From contig USHP01000007.1 of assembly GCA_900554625.1 (NCBI GenBank), positions 1 through 19,065 on the forward strand: a DNA stretch of 19,065 nucleotides. The letters are read 5' to 3'. Positions 6,694 to 14,772 of this stretch are shown piece after piece. The first letter of the stretch is position 1; every line of letters starts with the position of its first letter. The notes beneath the pieces are model-generated. The model did no database searches, was not told the origin of the DNA, and was given only the letters and a program-made list of their open reading frames with translations. Source of the stretch: an uncultured Eubacteriales bacterium (GTDB taxonomy: Bacteria > Bacillota > Clostridia > Oscillospirales > Oscillospiraceae). A program made the translations under genes and the position numbers.

Positions 6694-7365
6694 ATGAGCA
6701 TCTTGGAAACCAAGGACCTGCGCAAGATTTACGGCTCCGGCGATACGGAGGTAAAAGCACTGGACGGCGTGAATTTGCGTGTGGAAAACGGAGAATTTGT
6801 GGCCATTGTGGGCACCTCCGGCTCCGGCAAGTCCACTCTGCTTCATATGCTGGGCGGCCTTGACCGACCCACCAGCGGCAGCGTCATTGTGGATGGAAAA
6901 GACATTTTTCGGCTTAAAGACGAAGCCCTGACCATTTTCCGCAGACGGAAAATCGGCTTTGTGTTTCAGAGCTACAACCTTGTCCCGGTGCTGAATGTGT
7001 ACGAAAACATCGTCCTGCCCATCCAGCTGGACGGAAGAAAAGTGGATGAAAATTTTATCGGAAAGATCGTGAAGACACTGGGTCTGGACGGGCGGCTGGA
7101 TGCCCTGCCCAGTCAGCTTTCCGGCGGTCAGCAGCAGCGGGTGGCCATTGCCAGAGCCTTGGCGGCCAAGCCTGCCATTATCCTGGCGGACGAACCCACA
7201 GGCAATCTGGACTCCAAAACCTCTCAGGATGTGCTGGGTCTGTTGAAGGTCACCAGCCAGAAATTCGCCCAGGCCATCGTCATGATCACCCACAACGAGG
7301 AAATCGCTCAGATGGCAGACCGAATCATCCGCATTGAGGATGGGCGTATTGTGTCCCGGAGGTGA
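6694..7365 (+). CDS. ABC transporter ATPase (MacB/LolD type)
   Basis: 223-aa ATP-hydrolysing subunit on the inner face of the membrane, powering the permease encoded next. Walker A is GTSGSGKST (40-48), Q-loop Gln92, signature LSGGQ (142-146), Walker B IILADEP with catalytic Glu167, D-loop NLDS and switch His200. All are canonical. Its compact length and [11 protein letters not shown] tail of the signature place it in the LolD/MacB/BceA-like group that works with FtsX-type permeases. A GGAGG lies 8 bases before the ATG. The start of the permease overlaps the SD at the end of this gene, so expression is coupled. The 105-bp gap before it holds the repeats that probably bind the response regulator. 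Confidence 0.95.
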   Translation: MSILETKDLRKIYGSGDTEVKALDGVNLRVENGEFVAIVGTSGSGKSTLLHMLGGLDRPTSGSVIVDGKDIFRLKDEALTIFRRRKIGFVFQSYNLVPVLNVYENIVLPIQLDGRKVDENFIGKIVKTLGLDGRLDALPSQLSGGQQQRVAIARALAAKPAIILADEPTGNLDSKTSQDVLGLLKVTSQKFAQAIVMITHNEEIAQMADRIIRIEDGRIVSRR

Positions 7366-7370
7366 GCATC

Positions 7371-10022
7371 ATGAATGTGAAAAACCGCGGCTGCATCCGC
7401 CGCCTGAGCTTCAAAACCCTGCTTGCCTCCCGGAAGCGAAATTTGATTGCCATTGCCGCCATCGTGCTGACAACGCTGCTGTTTACCTCCCTGTTTACGG
7501 TGGCAATGTCCATCAATTCCAGCTATGAAATGTACACCTTCCGTCAGATTGGCGGCTACAATCATGGTACTTTCAAGGAAGTTTCCGAAGAACAGGCCAA
7601 GGCCATTGCCGCCCATCCGAAGGTAAAAGCCGTGGGTCTGCGCACAAATATCGGCAGCATGGACAGCGGGGTGTTTGCGAAGGTCCCCGCCGAAATCAGC
7701 TTCATGGATGAAAACTGTACCGCATGGAGCTTTGCGCAGCCCGACACCGGGCATATGCCCCAAAGCGGCAAAGAGATCACCATGGACACAGGTGCGTTAA
7801 GACTGCTGGGAATAGAACCGAAACTGGGTGCCCAAATCCCGCTCACCTTTACCGTAGGGGATAAAAACCAAAGCTCTTATGAAAAAACAGATACCTTTAC
7901 CCTGACGGGGTGGTGGGAATATGACGATATCAGTCCCGTCCATTACATAAATGTATCCCAGGAGTACGCCCGGGCGGTGGAAGCAGAGGGCATCGCCGCC
8001 GGGATGAACCCTTTCCGCACAGACTTAAATGTCATGATGGCATCCGCCGTGGATATCCGGGGACAGATGGAACAGGTGGATACGGACCTGGGGTATACCT
8101 GGGAGCGGGACGGAAGTGACAATGTGGTTCGGATCGGTGTCAACTGGGGCTATACCACTGCCCAGGTGGGAGAAAGCATCGATGCCACAACGGTTCTCGC
8201 CATTCTCGCGTTTCTGACGCTGGTGATTTTTACCGGGTATCTGATTATTTACAACATCTTCCAGATTTCCGTCAACGGAGATATCCGCTACTACGGTCTG
8301 CTGAAAACCATCGGTGTCACGCCCCGGCAGCTGCGCCGGATCATCCGCCAGCAGGCGATGCTGCTGTGCGCAGTGGGGATTCCCATGGGACTGGGGCTAG
8401 GCTATGGTGTGGGCGCGCTTCTGACCCCGGTGGTCATGGCACAAACCACCTTCGGTGCCGACATTACAACCATCAGTATCTCCCCTCTGATTTTCCTCGC
8501 TTCCGCATTGTTTGCACTGGTCACGGTACTGCTGTCCTGCGCCCGCCCCGGACGAATCGCCGCGAAGGTTTCTCCTGTGGAAGCGACGAAGTACACGGAA
8601 GCGGTGCAAACCCGAAAAAAGCGCCGCACCACCCGTGGTGCCAAAGTCCATCAGATGGCTTTCGCCAATCTGGGGCGGAACAAGAGCAAGACCATTCTTG
8701 TGGTGATCTCCCTTGCGCTGTCCGTGGTGCTTCTGAATGTGCTGGTGATCTTCACGAATGGATTTGACATGGAAAAATATCTGGCAAAGCAGACCTGCGC
8801 AGACTTTATCGTCAGCAGCACCGACTATTTCCGTTGCAACTATTCCAGCAGTTATATTTCGCAGGAACAAATTGAGCAAATCGAAGAGAATACATCTCCG
8901 TCCCTGTCCGGTTGTGGCTATACGCTGACTGGTTATTATCCATATGGCTGGATGAGCGAAGATCACTGGATGCAGGACATGATACACTACACTTCCGAAG
9001 AAAATGCGAAAGCCATGTTGAAACAGCAAAATCGACGTGGTGATCTTGTGGAACAGAGAGCCTTGATGGAAGGCTTGGATGATTCCTTGTTTGATAAATT
9101 GACTGTGGTAGAGGGCGACATATCTCCTATGTTCCAAAAAGATGCAAATGCTATCGCTGTTGTAGTTCATACAGATGATTACGGAAATGTGAGCAATCTT
9201 GATTTTTACCCTCCTGTAGGTTCAACCCAGACCATTACCTATATTGACGAAGGGCATTACATCGACAGCCGCACGGGAAATCTTTGTGATGAAAATACGC
9301 CTGCGGAATATATGAAGCTTCAGCTTTCTTCCAGCCATGATGTAGATTATACAGTTTGTGCTTATGTCATAGTGCCACACTCCATAAGCTCCCGCCATTA
9401 TTCAACAGGCTATAGTTTTGTGCTTCCCGTCGAGAAACTCAATCATGACAGCCAGCATGAAAGTATTCCGATGTTTTACCTGTTTGACACAACCGATGCC
9501 GCTGCCGAAGAAGCTGCGGAGCACTATCTTGCCGCGCTGACCGCCGGAGATCTGTCCGGGCTGATGTACGAGAGCAAAGCAACCCTCCGGGCGGAGTTTG
9601 AGGGCTTCCAGAATATGTTCCTGCTGCTGGGGGGCCTGCTGTGCGCCATCATCGGCCTTGTGGGAATCCTCAATTTCTTCAATGCCACCATGACGGGCAT
9701 TCTGTCCCGCAGACGGGAATTTGCGGTGCTGCAGGCCGTGGGTATGACGGGGAAGCAGTTAAAAACCATGCTGGTCTGGGAAGGCCTGTTCAATGCCCTG
9801 GGCGCCGCCGGTACCGCACTGGTTCTTTCCGTTCTTCTGAATCCTTTGGCGGGCAGTCTTCTGGAAACCATGTTCTGGTTCTTCAGCGCACACTTTACCA
9901 TCGTCCCCGTCCTGCTGGCGCTTCCCGTTTTCGCCCTGCTGGGCTATGTCATTCCCGCGATCATGTACCGTCAGGCGGCAAAACAAAGCATTGTGGAACG
10001 CCTCCGGGAATCGGAAGCCTGA
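7371..10022 (+). CDS. Large FtsX/MacB-type ABC permease
   Basis: 883-aa membrane protein that partners the upstream ATPase. The layout is a first membrane helix (about residues 23-45), a large external domain (to ~268), three helices making an FtsX block (~270-390), a basic linker (TRKKRRTTRG), another helix (~438-462), a second external domain (~465-740) and a final three-helix FtsX block (~742-870). Such proteins export or extract lipophilic or peptide compounds by mechanotransmission and do not act as a classical channel; substrate unknown. The ATG at 7371 is preferred to a GTG at 7362 because the GGAGG at 7358-7362 overlaps the GTG and is correctly spaced for the ATG. The second external domain is AT-richer (35-43 % GC in three hand-counted 60-base lines between 9001 and 9420, against 52 and 60 % in two lines after 9660). 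It probably determines ligand specificity and signals to the kinase. Confidence 0.92.
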   Translation: MNVKNRGCIRRLSFKTLLASRKRNLIAIAAIVLTTLLFTSLFTVAMSINSSYEMYTFRQIGGYNHGTFKEVSEEQAKAIAAHPKVKAVGLRTNIGSMDSGVFAKVPAEISFMDENCTAWSFAQPDTGHMPQSGKEITMDTGALRLLGIEPKLGAQIPLTFTVGDKNQSSYEKTDTFTLTGWWEYDDISPVHYINVSQEYARAVEAEGIAAGMNPFRTDLNVMMASAVDIRGQMEQVDTDLGYTWERDGSDNVVRIGVNWGYTTAQVGESIDATTVLAILAFLTLVIFTGYLIIYNIFQISVNGDIRYYGLLKTIGVTPRQLRRIIRQQAMLLCAVGIPMGLGLGYGVGALLTPVVMAQTTFGADITTISISPLIFLASALFALVTVLLSCARPGRIAAKVSPVEATKYTEAVQTRKKRRTTRGAKVHQMAFANLGRNKSKTILVVISLALSVVLLNVLVIFTNGFDMEKYLAKQTCADFIVSSTDYFRCNYSSSYISQEQIEQIEENTSPSLSGCGYTLTGYYPYGWMSEDHWMQDMIHYTSEENAKAMLKQQNRRGDLVEQRALMEGLDDSLFDKLTVVEGDISPMFQKDANAIAVVVHTDDYGNVSNLDFYPPVGSTQTITYIDEGHYIDSRTGNLCDENTPAEYMKLQLSSSHDVDYTVCAYVIVPHSISSRHYSTGYSFVLPVEKLNHDSQHESIPMFYLFDTTDAAAEEAAEHYLAALTAGDLSGLMYESKATLRAEFEGFQNMFLLLGGLLCAIIGLVGILNFFNATMTGILSRRREFAVLQAVGMTGKQLKTMLVWEGLFNALGAAGTALVLSVLLNPLAGSLLETMFWFFSAHFTIVPVLLALPVFALLGYVIPAIMYRQAAKQSIVERLRESEA

Positions 10023-10036
10023 CTGCACCGCGGCTT

Positions 10037-10142
10037 ACGCATTTGAACCGAAAAAGTCGTTGCGCCGCAACGACTTTTTCTCTCCATTTTGGAAGGGGTG
10101 GTATAGGTATATTCGGAAGTAAAAAACCGGGTTCTAAATGCG
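10037..10142. repeat. Possible short inverted-repeat-bounded unit enclosing the terminator
   Basis: ACGCATTTGAAC at 10037-10048 is matched in reverse complement, with one inserted base, by GTTCTAAATGCG at 10131-10142. A similarly sized unit with related ends lies at 16019-16130. The match is short and could be chance. Confidence 0.3.
10051..10079. terminator. Strong bidirectional terminator after the permease
   Basis: AAAAAGTCGTTGCG (10051-10064) is the exact reverse complement of 10066-10079, giving a GC-rich hairpin with an A run before and a T run after. It ends the two-component/ABC operon. Confidence 0.9.
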
Positions 10143-10163
10143 GAGAAAGCAATCCTGTCGACA
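10131..10163 (+). repeat. 33-bp direct repeat, left copy
   Basis: Begins GTTCTAAATGCGGAGAAAGC and ends TGTCGACA. The copy at 15530-15562 matches at 31 of 33 positions (CC here, TT there). The two bracket the TetR efflux module. The 492 bp from 10023 to 10515 contain this repeat, the terminator, the tetR promoter and operator, and no gene that I can support. Confidence 0.85.
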
Positions 10164-10437
10164 TCAGAAAGACATTTTCCGAAGGGGGAATACAATATCC
10201 TCAGATCCTCGGAACTGGGTCAAAAAGTGATTGTGGCACAACAGCTTTTAGACTCAAAATGTCGATACCTAGCCGCAAGTTCTGTCCGCCCTCAATCAAG
10301 ACGTAGAAGAATAGAAGCCGGATTATCCAGTGGCTAATACGATTCCCTTACTGCAATGAAATCGCACGAAAAATCCATTGTGATGCAAGCACTTTTTCGC
10401 CGCTATTCTTCTCCCTATAGCCCTTGTGAACCGTTGC

Positions 10438-10466
10438 TTGACAAATCGGATAACATAATGTATATT
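10438..10466 (+). promoter_or_regulatory. Promoter of the tetR-like gene
   Basis: Perfect TTGACA (10438-10443), 17-bp spacer, TATATT (10461-10466). The operator palindrome at 10470-10486 covers the expected start of transcription. Confidence 0.85.
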
Positions 10467-10469
10467 GTA

Positions 10470-10486
10470 ACCGACAGGCAGCCGGT
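10470..10486 (+). promoter_or_regulatory. TetR-type operator, copy 1
   Basis: ACCGACAGGCAGCCGGT, an inverted repeat with 5 of 6 arm bases paired around a 5-bp centre, placed directly after the -10 box. It shares ACCGACAG, AG and CGGT with the copy at 11226-11242. The position fits autorepression by the adjacent regulator. Confidence 0.75.
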
Positions 10487-10515
10487 AATCAACATGGCGG
10501 TAAAGGAAAAGGACT

Positions 10516-11172
10516 ATGCGGATTGTAAAGGAAGCGGAAGAAAGAAGAGAGGAAATCTTGGACGCGGCGGAAAAGCTGTTTGCCGTGAAGGGCTTCGACA
10601 ACACCAGTACCGGCGACATTCTGGGTGCGGTGGGAATCGCCAGAGGAACCCTCTATTATCATTTCAAGTCGAAAGAGGACATTCTGGACGGAGTCATCCA
10701 GCGGATTACCGACCGGCTGATGCGCGATGCCGGCGAGATTGTCCGGCAGAAAGAACTCCCTGTGCTGGAACGCCTGACAAAGGCATTCCTGTCTTTGAAC
10801 GTGGAGTCCAAGATCGGCAATGAGATCATGGAGCAGGTACACCGCCCGCAAAACGCGCTGATGCATCAGAAGATGCAGACCACATTACTGGCAGGAATCA
10901 ATCCCATCCTGACAGAGCTGATGGAGGAAGGTATTCAGCAGGGAATCTGCCATACAAAGTATCCCGAATCGGTGGTGGAGATGACAATCCTCTACGCCAA
11001 TACCGCTTTTGATGAATTGAATGTGGCCGAGCTCAGTCCTGAGCAGCGGGAGCGAAAGATCGCCGGGTTTATCTACAATCTGGAGCGGCTGATGGGAATG
11101 GCGGAAGGCAGCCTGCAGGAAACAATCATGGCGATCTTCCGGGGCAGCAGACTGGGAAGCGACAGAAATTAA
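10516..11172 (+). CDS. TetR-family repressor of the efflux operon
   Basis: 218-aa regulator. Residues about 9-56 are the TetR DNA-binding domain (RREEILDAAEKLFAVKGF, then TSTGDILGAVGIARGTLYYHFKSKEDIL, here given in part). The helical remainder would bind the inducer and dimerise. An A/G-rich AAGGAAAAGG precedes the ATG at 10516. It is transcribed from a consensus promoter overlapped by a palindromic operator, with a second operator of almost the same sequence before the MFS gene. The regulator therefore probably represses both itself and the exporter genes until a toxic compound binds it. The inducer cannot be predicted. A terminator-like hairpin separates it from the MFS gene. Confidence 0.93.
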   Translation: MRIVKEAEERREEILDAAEKLFAVKGFDNTSTGDILGAVGIARGTLYYHFKSKEDILDGVIQRITDRLMRDAGEIVRQKELPVLERLTKAFLSLNVESKIGNEIMEQVHRPQNALMHQKMQTTLLAGINPILTELMEEGIQQGICHTKYPESVVEMTILYANTAFDELNVAELSPEQRERKIAGFIYNLERLMGMAEGSLQETIMAIFRGSRLGSDRN

Positions 11173-11186
11173 GCAGACGATATAAT
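11159..11186 (+). promoter_or_regulatory. Possible promoter for the MFS/ABC operon
   Basis: GCGACA (11159-11164), 16-bp spacer and a perfect TATAAT (11181-11186). The -10 box lies inside the left arm of the hairpin that follows tetR, so transcripts from here would start within the loop and escape that terminator. The operator at 11226-11242 would then act about 33 bases downstream as a roadblock. The -35 is poor, so this is tentative. Confidence 0.35.
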
Positions 11187-11217
11187 AGAAAGCCTCACAA
11201 GCTTTCTATTATATTTT
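11180..11217 (+). terminator. Hairpin after the tetR-like gene
   Basis: TATAATAGAAAGC (11181-11193) and its exact reverse complement (11201-11213) around a 7-base loop, extended one pair on each side, followed by TTTT. AT-rich but perfect. It starts 8 bases after the tetR stop. Confidence 0.65.
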
Positions 11218-11225
11218 GAACTGTT

Positions 11226-11242
11226 ACCGACAGATAGTCGGT
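11226..11242 (+). promoter_or_regulatory. TetR-type operator, copy 2
   Basis: ACCGACAGATAGTCGGT, a perfect 6-bp inverted repeat around AGATA, 22 bp before the MFS start codon and just before its AAGGAG ribosome site. It is nearly the same as the site at 10470-10486. Confidence 0.8.
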
Positions 11243-11264
11243 CAAATAGGAAGGAGAAAAGAAT

Positions 11265-12524
11265 ATGAACGAAAATCGCAATTTTCGCCGGTTTCTTTTG
11301 CTTTGGGCAGGAGAGTTGGTGTCCTCTGTCGGAAGCGGGCTGACCAGCTTCGGCCTTGGCGTGTATGTGTTCCGGCAGACGGGCAGCGCCGCGGATATGG
11401 CGCTGGTCACCCTGCTGGCATTTCTGCCCACGCTGCTGCTCAGTGTTCCGGCAGGCGTGCTGGCTGACCGATATGACCGGCGGCTGCTTATGATGGCGGG
11501 AGACGGCTGCTCCGCCCTTGGAATCCTTTACATTTTCTTCTGCATGCAAAATGGCGGCGCAAGCCTGACGCAAATCTGTATCGGCGTGACCATCAGCTCC
11601 GTCTTTTCCTCTCTGCTGGAGCCTGCTTATCGGGCTACCGTCTCAGACCTTTTGGAACAGGAGGACTATTCCAGAGCCAGCGGCCTTGTCAGTCTGGCAG
11701 GCAGCGCCAGATATCTGATTGCGCCCCTGCTTGCGGGAATCCTGCTGACGGTTTCGGATATCCGGCTGCTGCTGATTCTGGACATGGGAACCTTCTTTTT
11801 GACGGTAATCTGCACCGGCGTGGTGCGGCATGGGCTGGAATCCAAGGTGGCAGAGCATAAAGAAGCGTTTTTTACGCTGCTGAAGGAGGGGTGGCAGGCG
11901 GTTACGGAGAAACGAGGCGTATTTGCGCTGATTCTGGTAGCCTCCGTCATGACCTGCTTCATGGGTGCTTTTCAGATTCTGGCCCAGCCTATGATTCTTG
12001 CTTTTTCCGACAGCGCCACATTGGGAATCTGCGAGACCATCTGCGCCAGTGGAATGCTGATTTCCAGCCTGTTTCTGGGCATTCGGGGCATCCGCAAGGG
12101 CTATGTAAAAATCCTGTCCCGTTCTCTTGTGATTGCAGGTTTGGCGATGGTTGGCTTCGGGCTGCGGGAAAACCTGATTTTGATTTGTGCATCTGGCTTT
12201 GGCTTCTTCGCTATGCTGCCCTTTGCCAACAATTGCCTTGACTATCTGGTGCGCACCAACATTGCAGAGCGGTTGCAGGGAAGAGCCTGGGGTCTCATTG
12301 GCTTTCTGAGCCAGATCGGGTATGTGGTTGCCTACAGCCTTTCCGGCCTGCTGGCAGATGGGATGGGCAATGGGCTTCAAATTGGTGTTGGGCGGGGAGC
12401 CGCTGCTGTCATCATGGTCTCCGGGATGCTGCTGGGTGTCATCGCCTTGACGCTTTATCCCATAAAAGCAGTCCGGGAATTAGAGAAAGGAGTACCGCAT
12501 GAGGACAAGAATTCTGTGCAATGA
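11265..12524 (+). CDS. MFS drug exporter
   Basis: 419-aa integral membrane exporter of the major facilitator superfamily, driven by the proton gradient, with about 12 hydrophobic segments. The loop between segments 2 and 3 reads GVLADRYDRRLL, the MFS motif A form, and SGSARYLIAPLLAG-like glycine-rich helices follow. It resembles the MefA-like and related macrolide/antimicrobial exporters, though substrate cannot be assigned. AAGGAG lies about 9 bases before the ATG. It is the first structural gene after the second TetR operator. Its last 26 bases overlap the start of the ABC permease gene, tying the two exporters into one translational unit. Confidence 0.9.
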   Translation: MNENRNFRRFLLLWAGELVSSVGSGLTSFGLGVYVFRQTGSAADMALVTLLAFLPTLLLSVPAGVLADRYDRRLLMMAGDGCSALGILYIFFCMQNGGASLTQICIGVTISSVFSSLLEPAYRATVSDLLEQEDYSRASGLVSLAGSARYLIAPLLAGILLTVSDIRLLLILDMGTFFLTVICTGVVRHGLESKVAEHKEAFFTLLKEGWQAVTEKRGVFALILVASVMTCFMGAFQILAQPMILAFSDSATLGICETICASGMLISSLFLGIRGIRKGYVKILSRSLVIAGLAMVGFGLRENLILICASGFGFFAMLPFANNCLDYLVRTNIAERLQGRAWGLIGFLSQIGYVVAYSLSGLLADGMGNGLQIGVGRGAAAVIMVSGMLLGVIALTLYPIKAVRELEKGVPHEDKNSVQ

Positions 12525-14766
12525 CTTGAAAGGCAGCCCAATGCTGGCTGTCACCACATGGCTTTTCATGGCGGTAAGCGCCTTCCTGTTTGCGCTGACC
12601 TGCTTTCTTGCCATGGGGCTATTGGGCTCAGTGGATACCCTGATGGAAGCTGCCCAAACGCCGGATTTTTTGCAGATGCACGCCGGGCAGATGGATGAAG
12701 CGGCACTTGCCCGGTTTGCGGAGGAACAGGAGCAGGTACTTTCGTTTCAGGCCCTGCGCTTTCTGAATCTGGAAAACAGCTCCATGGTCCTGGGAGGTCA
12801 TTCCCTGTCGGACAGCACCCAGGATAACGGTATCTGCGTCCAGAGCGAACGGTTTGATTATCTGGTAGATATGGAAAACCGCGTGATCGACAATGTACAG
12901 AGCGGAGAAATCTATGTCCCGGTCTGCTACCGGCAGAAGTACGATCTTCATGCCGGAGATACGGTGCAGATAGGAGAAGCAAACTTTACCATTGCCGGGT
13001 TCCTACGGGATTCCCAGATGAACGCCATGATGGCATCCTCCAAGCGGTTTCTGGTGAGCGAAGGGGACTATGCCCTGCTGAAAAGCGCAGGCAGTGAGGA
13101 GTATCTGATTGAATTCCTTCTGCGGGAGGAAGCGGATAGTGGTGCCTTTGCCACGGCATACACAGATGCCGGACTGCCCGCCAACGGCCCGACCATTACA
13201 AAACCGCTGATTCGTATGATGAACGCGCTTTCGGATGGACTCATGATTCTAGTGATTCTTCTGGTGAGTGTGGTGCTGCTGCTAATCTCCATGCTCTGCA
13301 TTCGGTTCACGTTGCTGACCCAACTGGAAGGAGATCAGAAAGAAATCGGCATGCTGAAAGCCATCGGAATGCCCAAGGAGGAAATACGAAATCTCTATTT
13401 CCTGAAATTTCTGGCGCTGTCGCTACTTGGTGCTGTGTGGGGCTTGGCTTTGGCGTTTTCGTCACAGAGCGCTCTGTCTTCACGGATGCAGGAATTGTAC
13501 GGTCCATCCGAAAACGAAGGTCCGGCAATTTTGTCGGCGTTTGCAGGCGCAGCTCTGACAGAGGGCATATTGCTTCTCACCGTCCGGCGGACGCTGAAAC
13601 GCACGGAAAAGCTCTCGGCGGTAGAGGCACTGACCGGACAGCCCGGGAGCAGCAAACAGAGCCTTCTTCCCACGCCCCAGTATTTCATTGTCGCTCTGGT
13701 AATTGCTTTGGGGCTGTTCCTGATGATATTGCCGCAGAATCTCTTAAGCACCATTTCCTCCCCGAAATTTGTCACCTACATGGGAATCGGAGATGGTGAA
13801 ATCCGTCTGGATCTTCGTCAGACCGAGGATATTGGGGGCAAGACGGAGAAGCTGGAGACTCTGTTGGCACAGGAGGGATCGGTAGATTGTTTCGTCGTAC
13901 TGCAAACGAAATCCTGTCGGGCGGTTCTGCCGGATGGCTCTTATACCGCTTTGCAGGTGGAGCAGGGTGACCATACCGTCTTTCCTGTTTCCTACGCCAA
14001 AGGACAAGCGCCAAAGGAGAACAACGAGATTGCACTGTCCTATTTGTGCGCGGAGGAATTGGGCTTAACCGTGGGAGACCCGCTTCTGCTTTTGACGGAG
14101 GAAACCCCACGCGAATACACAGTCTGCGGCATTTACTCGGACATCACAAACGGCGGAAAGACGGCAAAGGCCGCCTATCTTCCAGATGGTGGGTCTACTA
14201 TGTGGAGCGTGTTCTATGTTTCCCTGAAGGAGGGCATCCCAAAGGAGCAGTGGCTGTCCGCCTGGACACAGACCTTGTCTGAATGCGGTATCAACGCCAA
14301 GGCGGTGGACATTCGGGAATATGTGAAAGAAACCTATGGACAGACGATTCGGGAAATCCGCAAGTCGGCTTGGGCAGCGGTTCTGGCGGCGGCTCTGGTA
14401 ATGTTCGTGGTTGTCGTTCTGTTCACACGGCTGCTTGTGGCGCAGGAGCGCAATGAGATTTCCCTGAGAAAAGCCCTTGGCTTTATGCTCAGGGATATCA
14501 AGGGGTTGTATTTCCTCCGATATCTGCCGGTGCTGCTGATGGGAATTCTGGCGGGAATTGCATCCGGGAATCTGCTGGGGGAAGTGCTGGTGGGCATTTT
14601 CTTGAAGACCCTTGGAGCAACGGGCTTCCGCTTCCTGATTGATTTTGGGGTCGTGTGTGGCTGGCTTCCCGCGGTTACGGCAATTACCGTATTCTGCGCA
14701 ATCGGCCTTGGGCTTTCTCAGATGAAACACATCCGGGCATACGAATGCTGTATGGGGAAGGAATAG
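12499..14766 (+). CDS. FtsX-type ABC permease of the TetR operon
   Basis: 755-aa membrane subunit. It has one helix near residues 15-42, an external domain to ~245, an FtsX helix block (~247-360) containing the typical KEIGMLKAIGMPKEEIRNLY segment, another helix (~393-415), a second external domain (~420-620) and a last helix block (~623-745) with NEISLRKALGFMLRDI. This is the two-block MacB/FtsX architecture, shorter than the permease at 7371 and distinct in sequence. The ATG at 12499 follows AAAGGAG and lies inside the end of the MFS gene in another frame. The ATPase gene begins 6 bp after its stop. Permease-before-ATPase order is the reverse of the first transporter in this window. Likely a second export route under the same repressor. 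Confidence 0.9.
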   Translation: MRTRILCNDLKGSPMLAVTTWLFMAVSAFLFALTCFLAMGLLGSVDTLMEAAQTPDFLQMHAGQMDEAALARFAEEQEQVLSFQALRFLNLENSSMVLGGHSLSDSTQDNGICVQSERFDYLVDMENRVIDNVQSGEIYVPVCYRQKYDLHAGDTVQIGEANFTIAGFLRDSQMNAMMASSKRFLVSEGDYALLKSAGSEEYLIEFLLREEADSGAFATAYTDAGLPANGPTITKPLIRMMNALSDGLMILVILLVSVVLLLISMLCIRFTLLTQLEGDQKEIGMLKAIGMPKEEIRNLYFLKFLALSLLGAVWGLALAFSSQSALSSRMQELYGPSENEGPAILSAFAGAALTEGILLLTVRRTLKRTEKLSAVEALTGQPGSSKQSLLPTPQYFIVALVIALGLFLMILPQNLLSTISSPKFVTYMGIGDGEIRLDLRQTEDIGGKTEKLETLLAQEGSVDCFVVLQTKSCRAVLPDGSYTALQVEQGDHTVFPVSYAKGQAPKENNEIALSYLCAEELGLTVGDPLLLLTEETPREYTVCGIYSDITNGGKTAKAAYLPDGGSTMWSVFYVSLKEGIPKEQWLSAWTQTLSECGINAKAVDIREYVKETYGQTIREIRKSAWAAVLAAALVMFVVVVLFTRLLVAQERNEISLRKALGFMLRDIKGLYFLRYLPVLLMGILAGIASGNLLGEVLVGIFLKTLGATGFRFLIDFGVVCGWLPAVTAITVFCAIGLGLSQMKHIRAYECCMGKE

Positions 14767-14772
14767 AGAAAT

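Noticed and set aside
8397..9170. 257-codon minus-strand frame inside the large permease gene
   Set aside because: Antisense to a confident membrane protein and lacking start signals; a shadow of high-GC coding sequence.
11643..12380. 245-codon minus-strand frame inside the MFS gene
   Set aside because: Antisense shadow with His/Gln-rich composition and no family resemblance.
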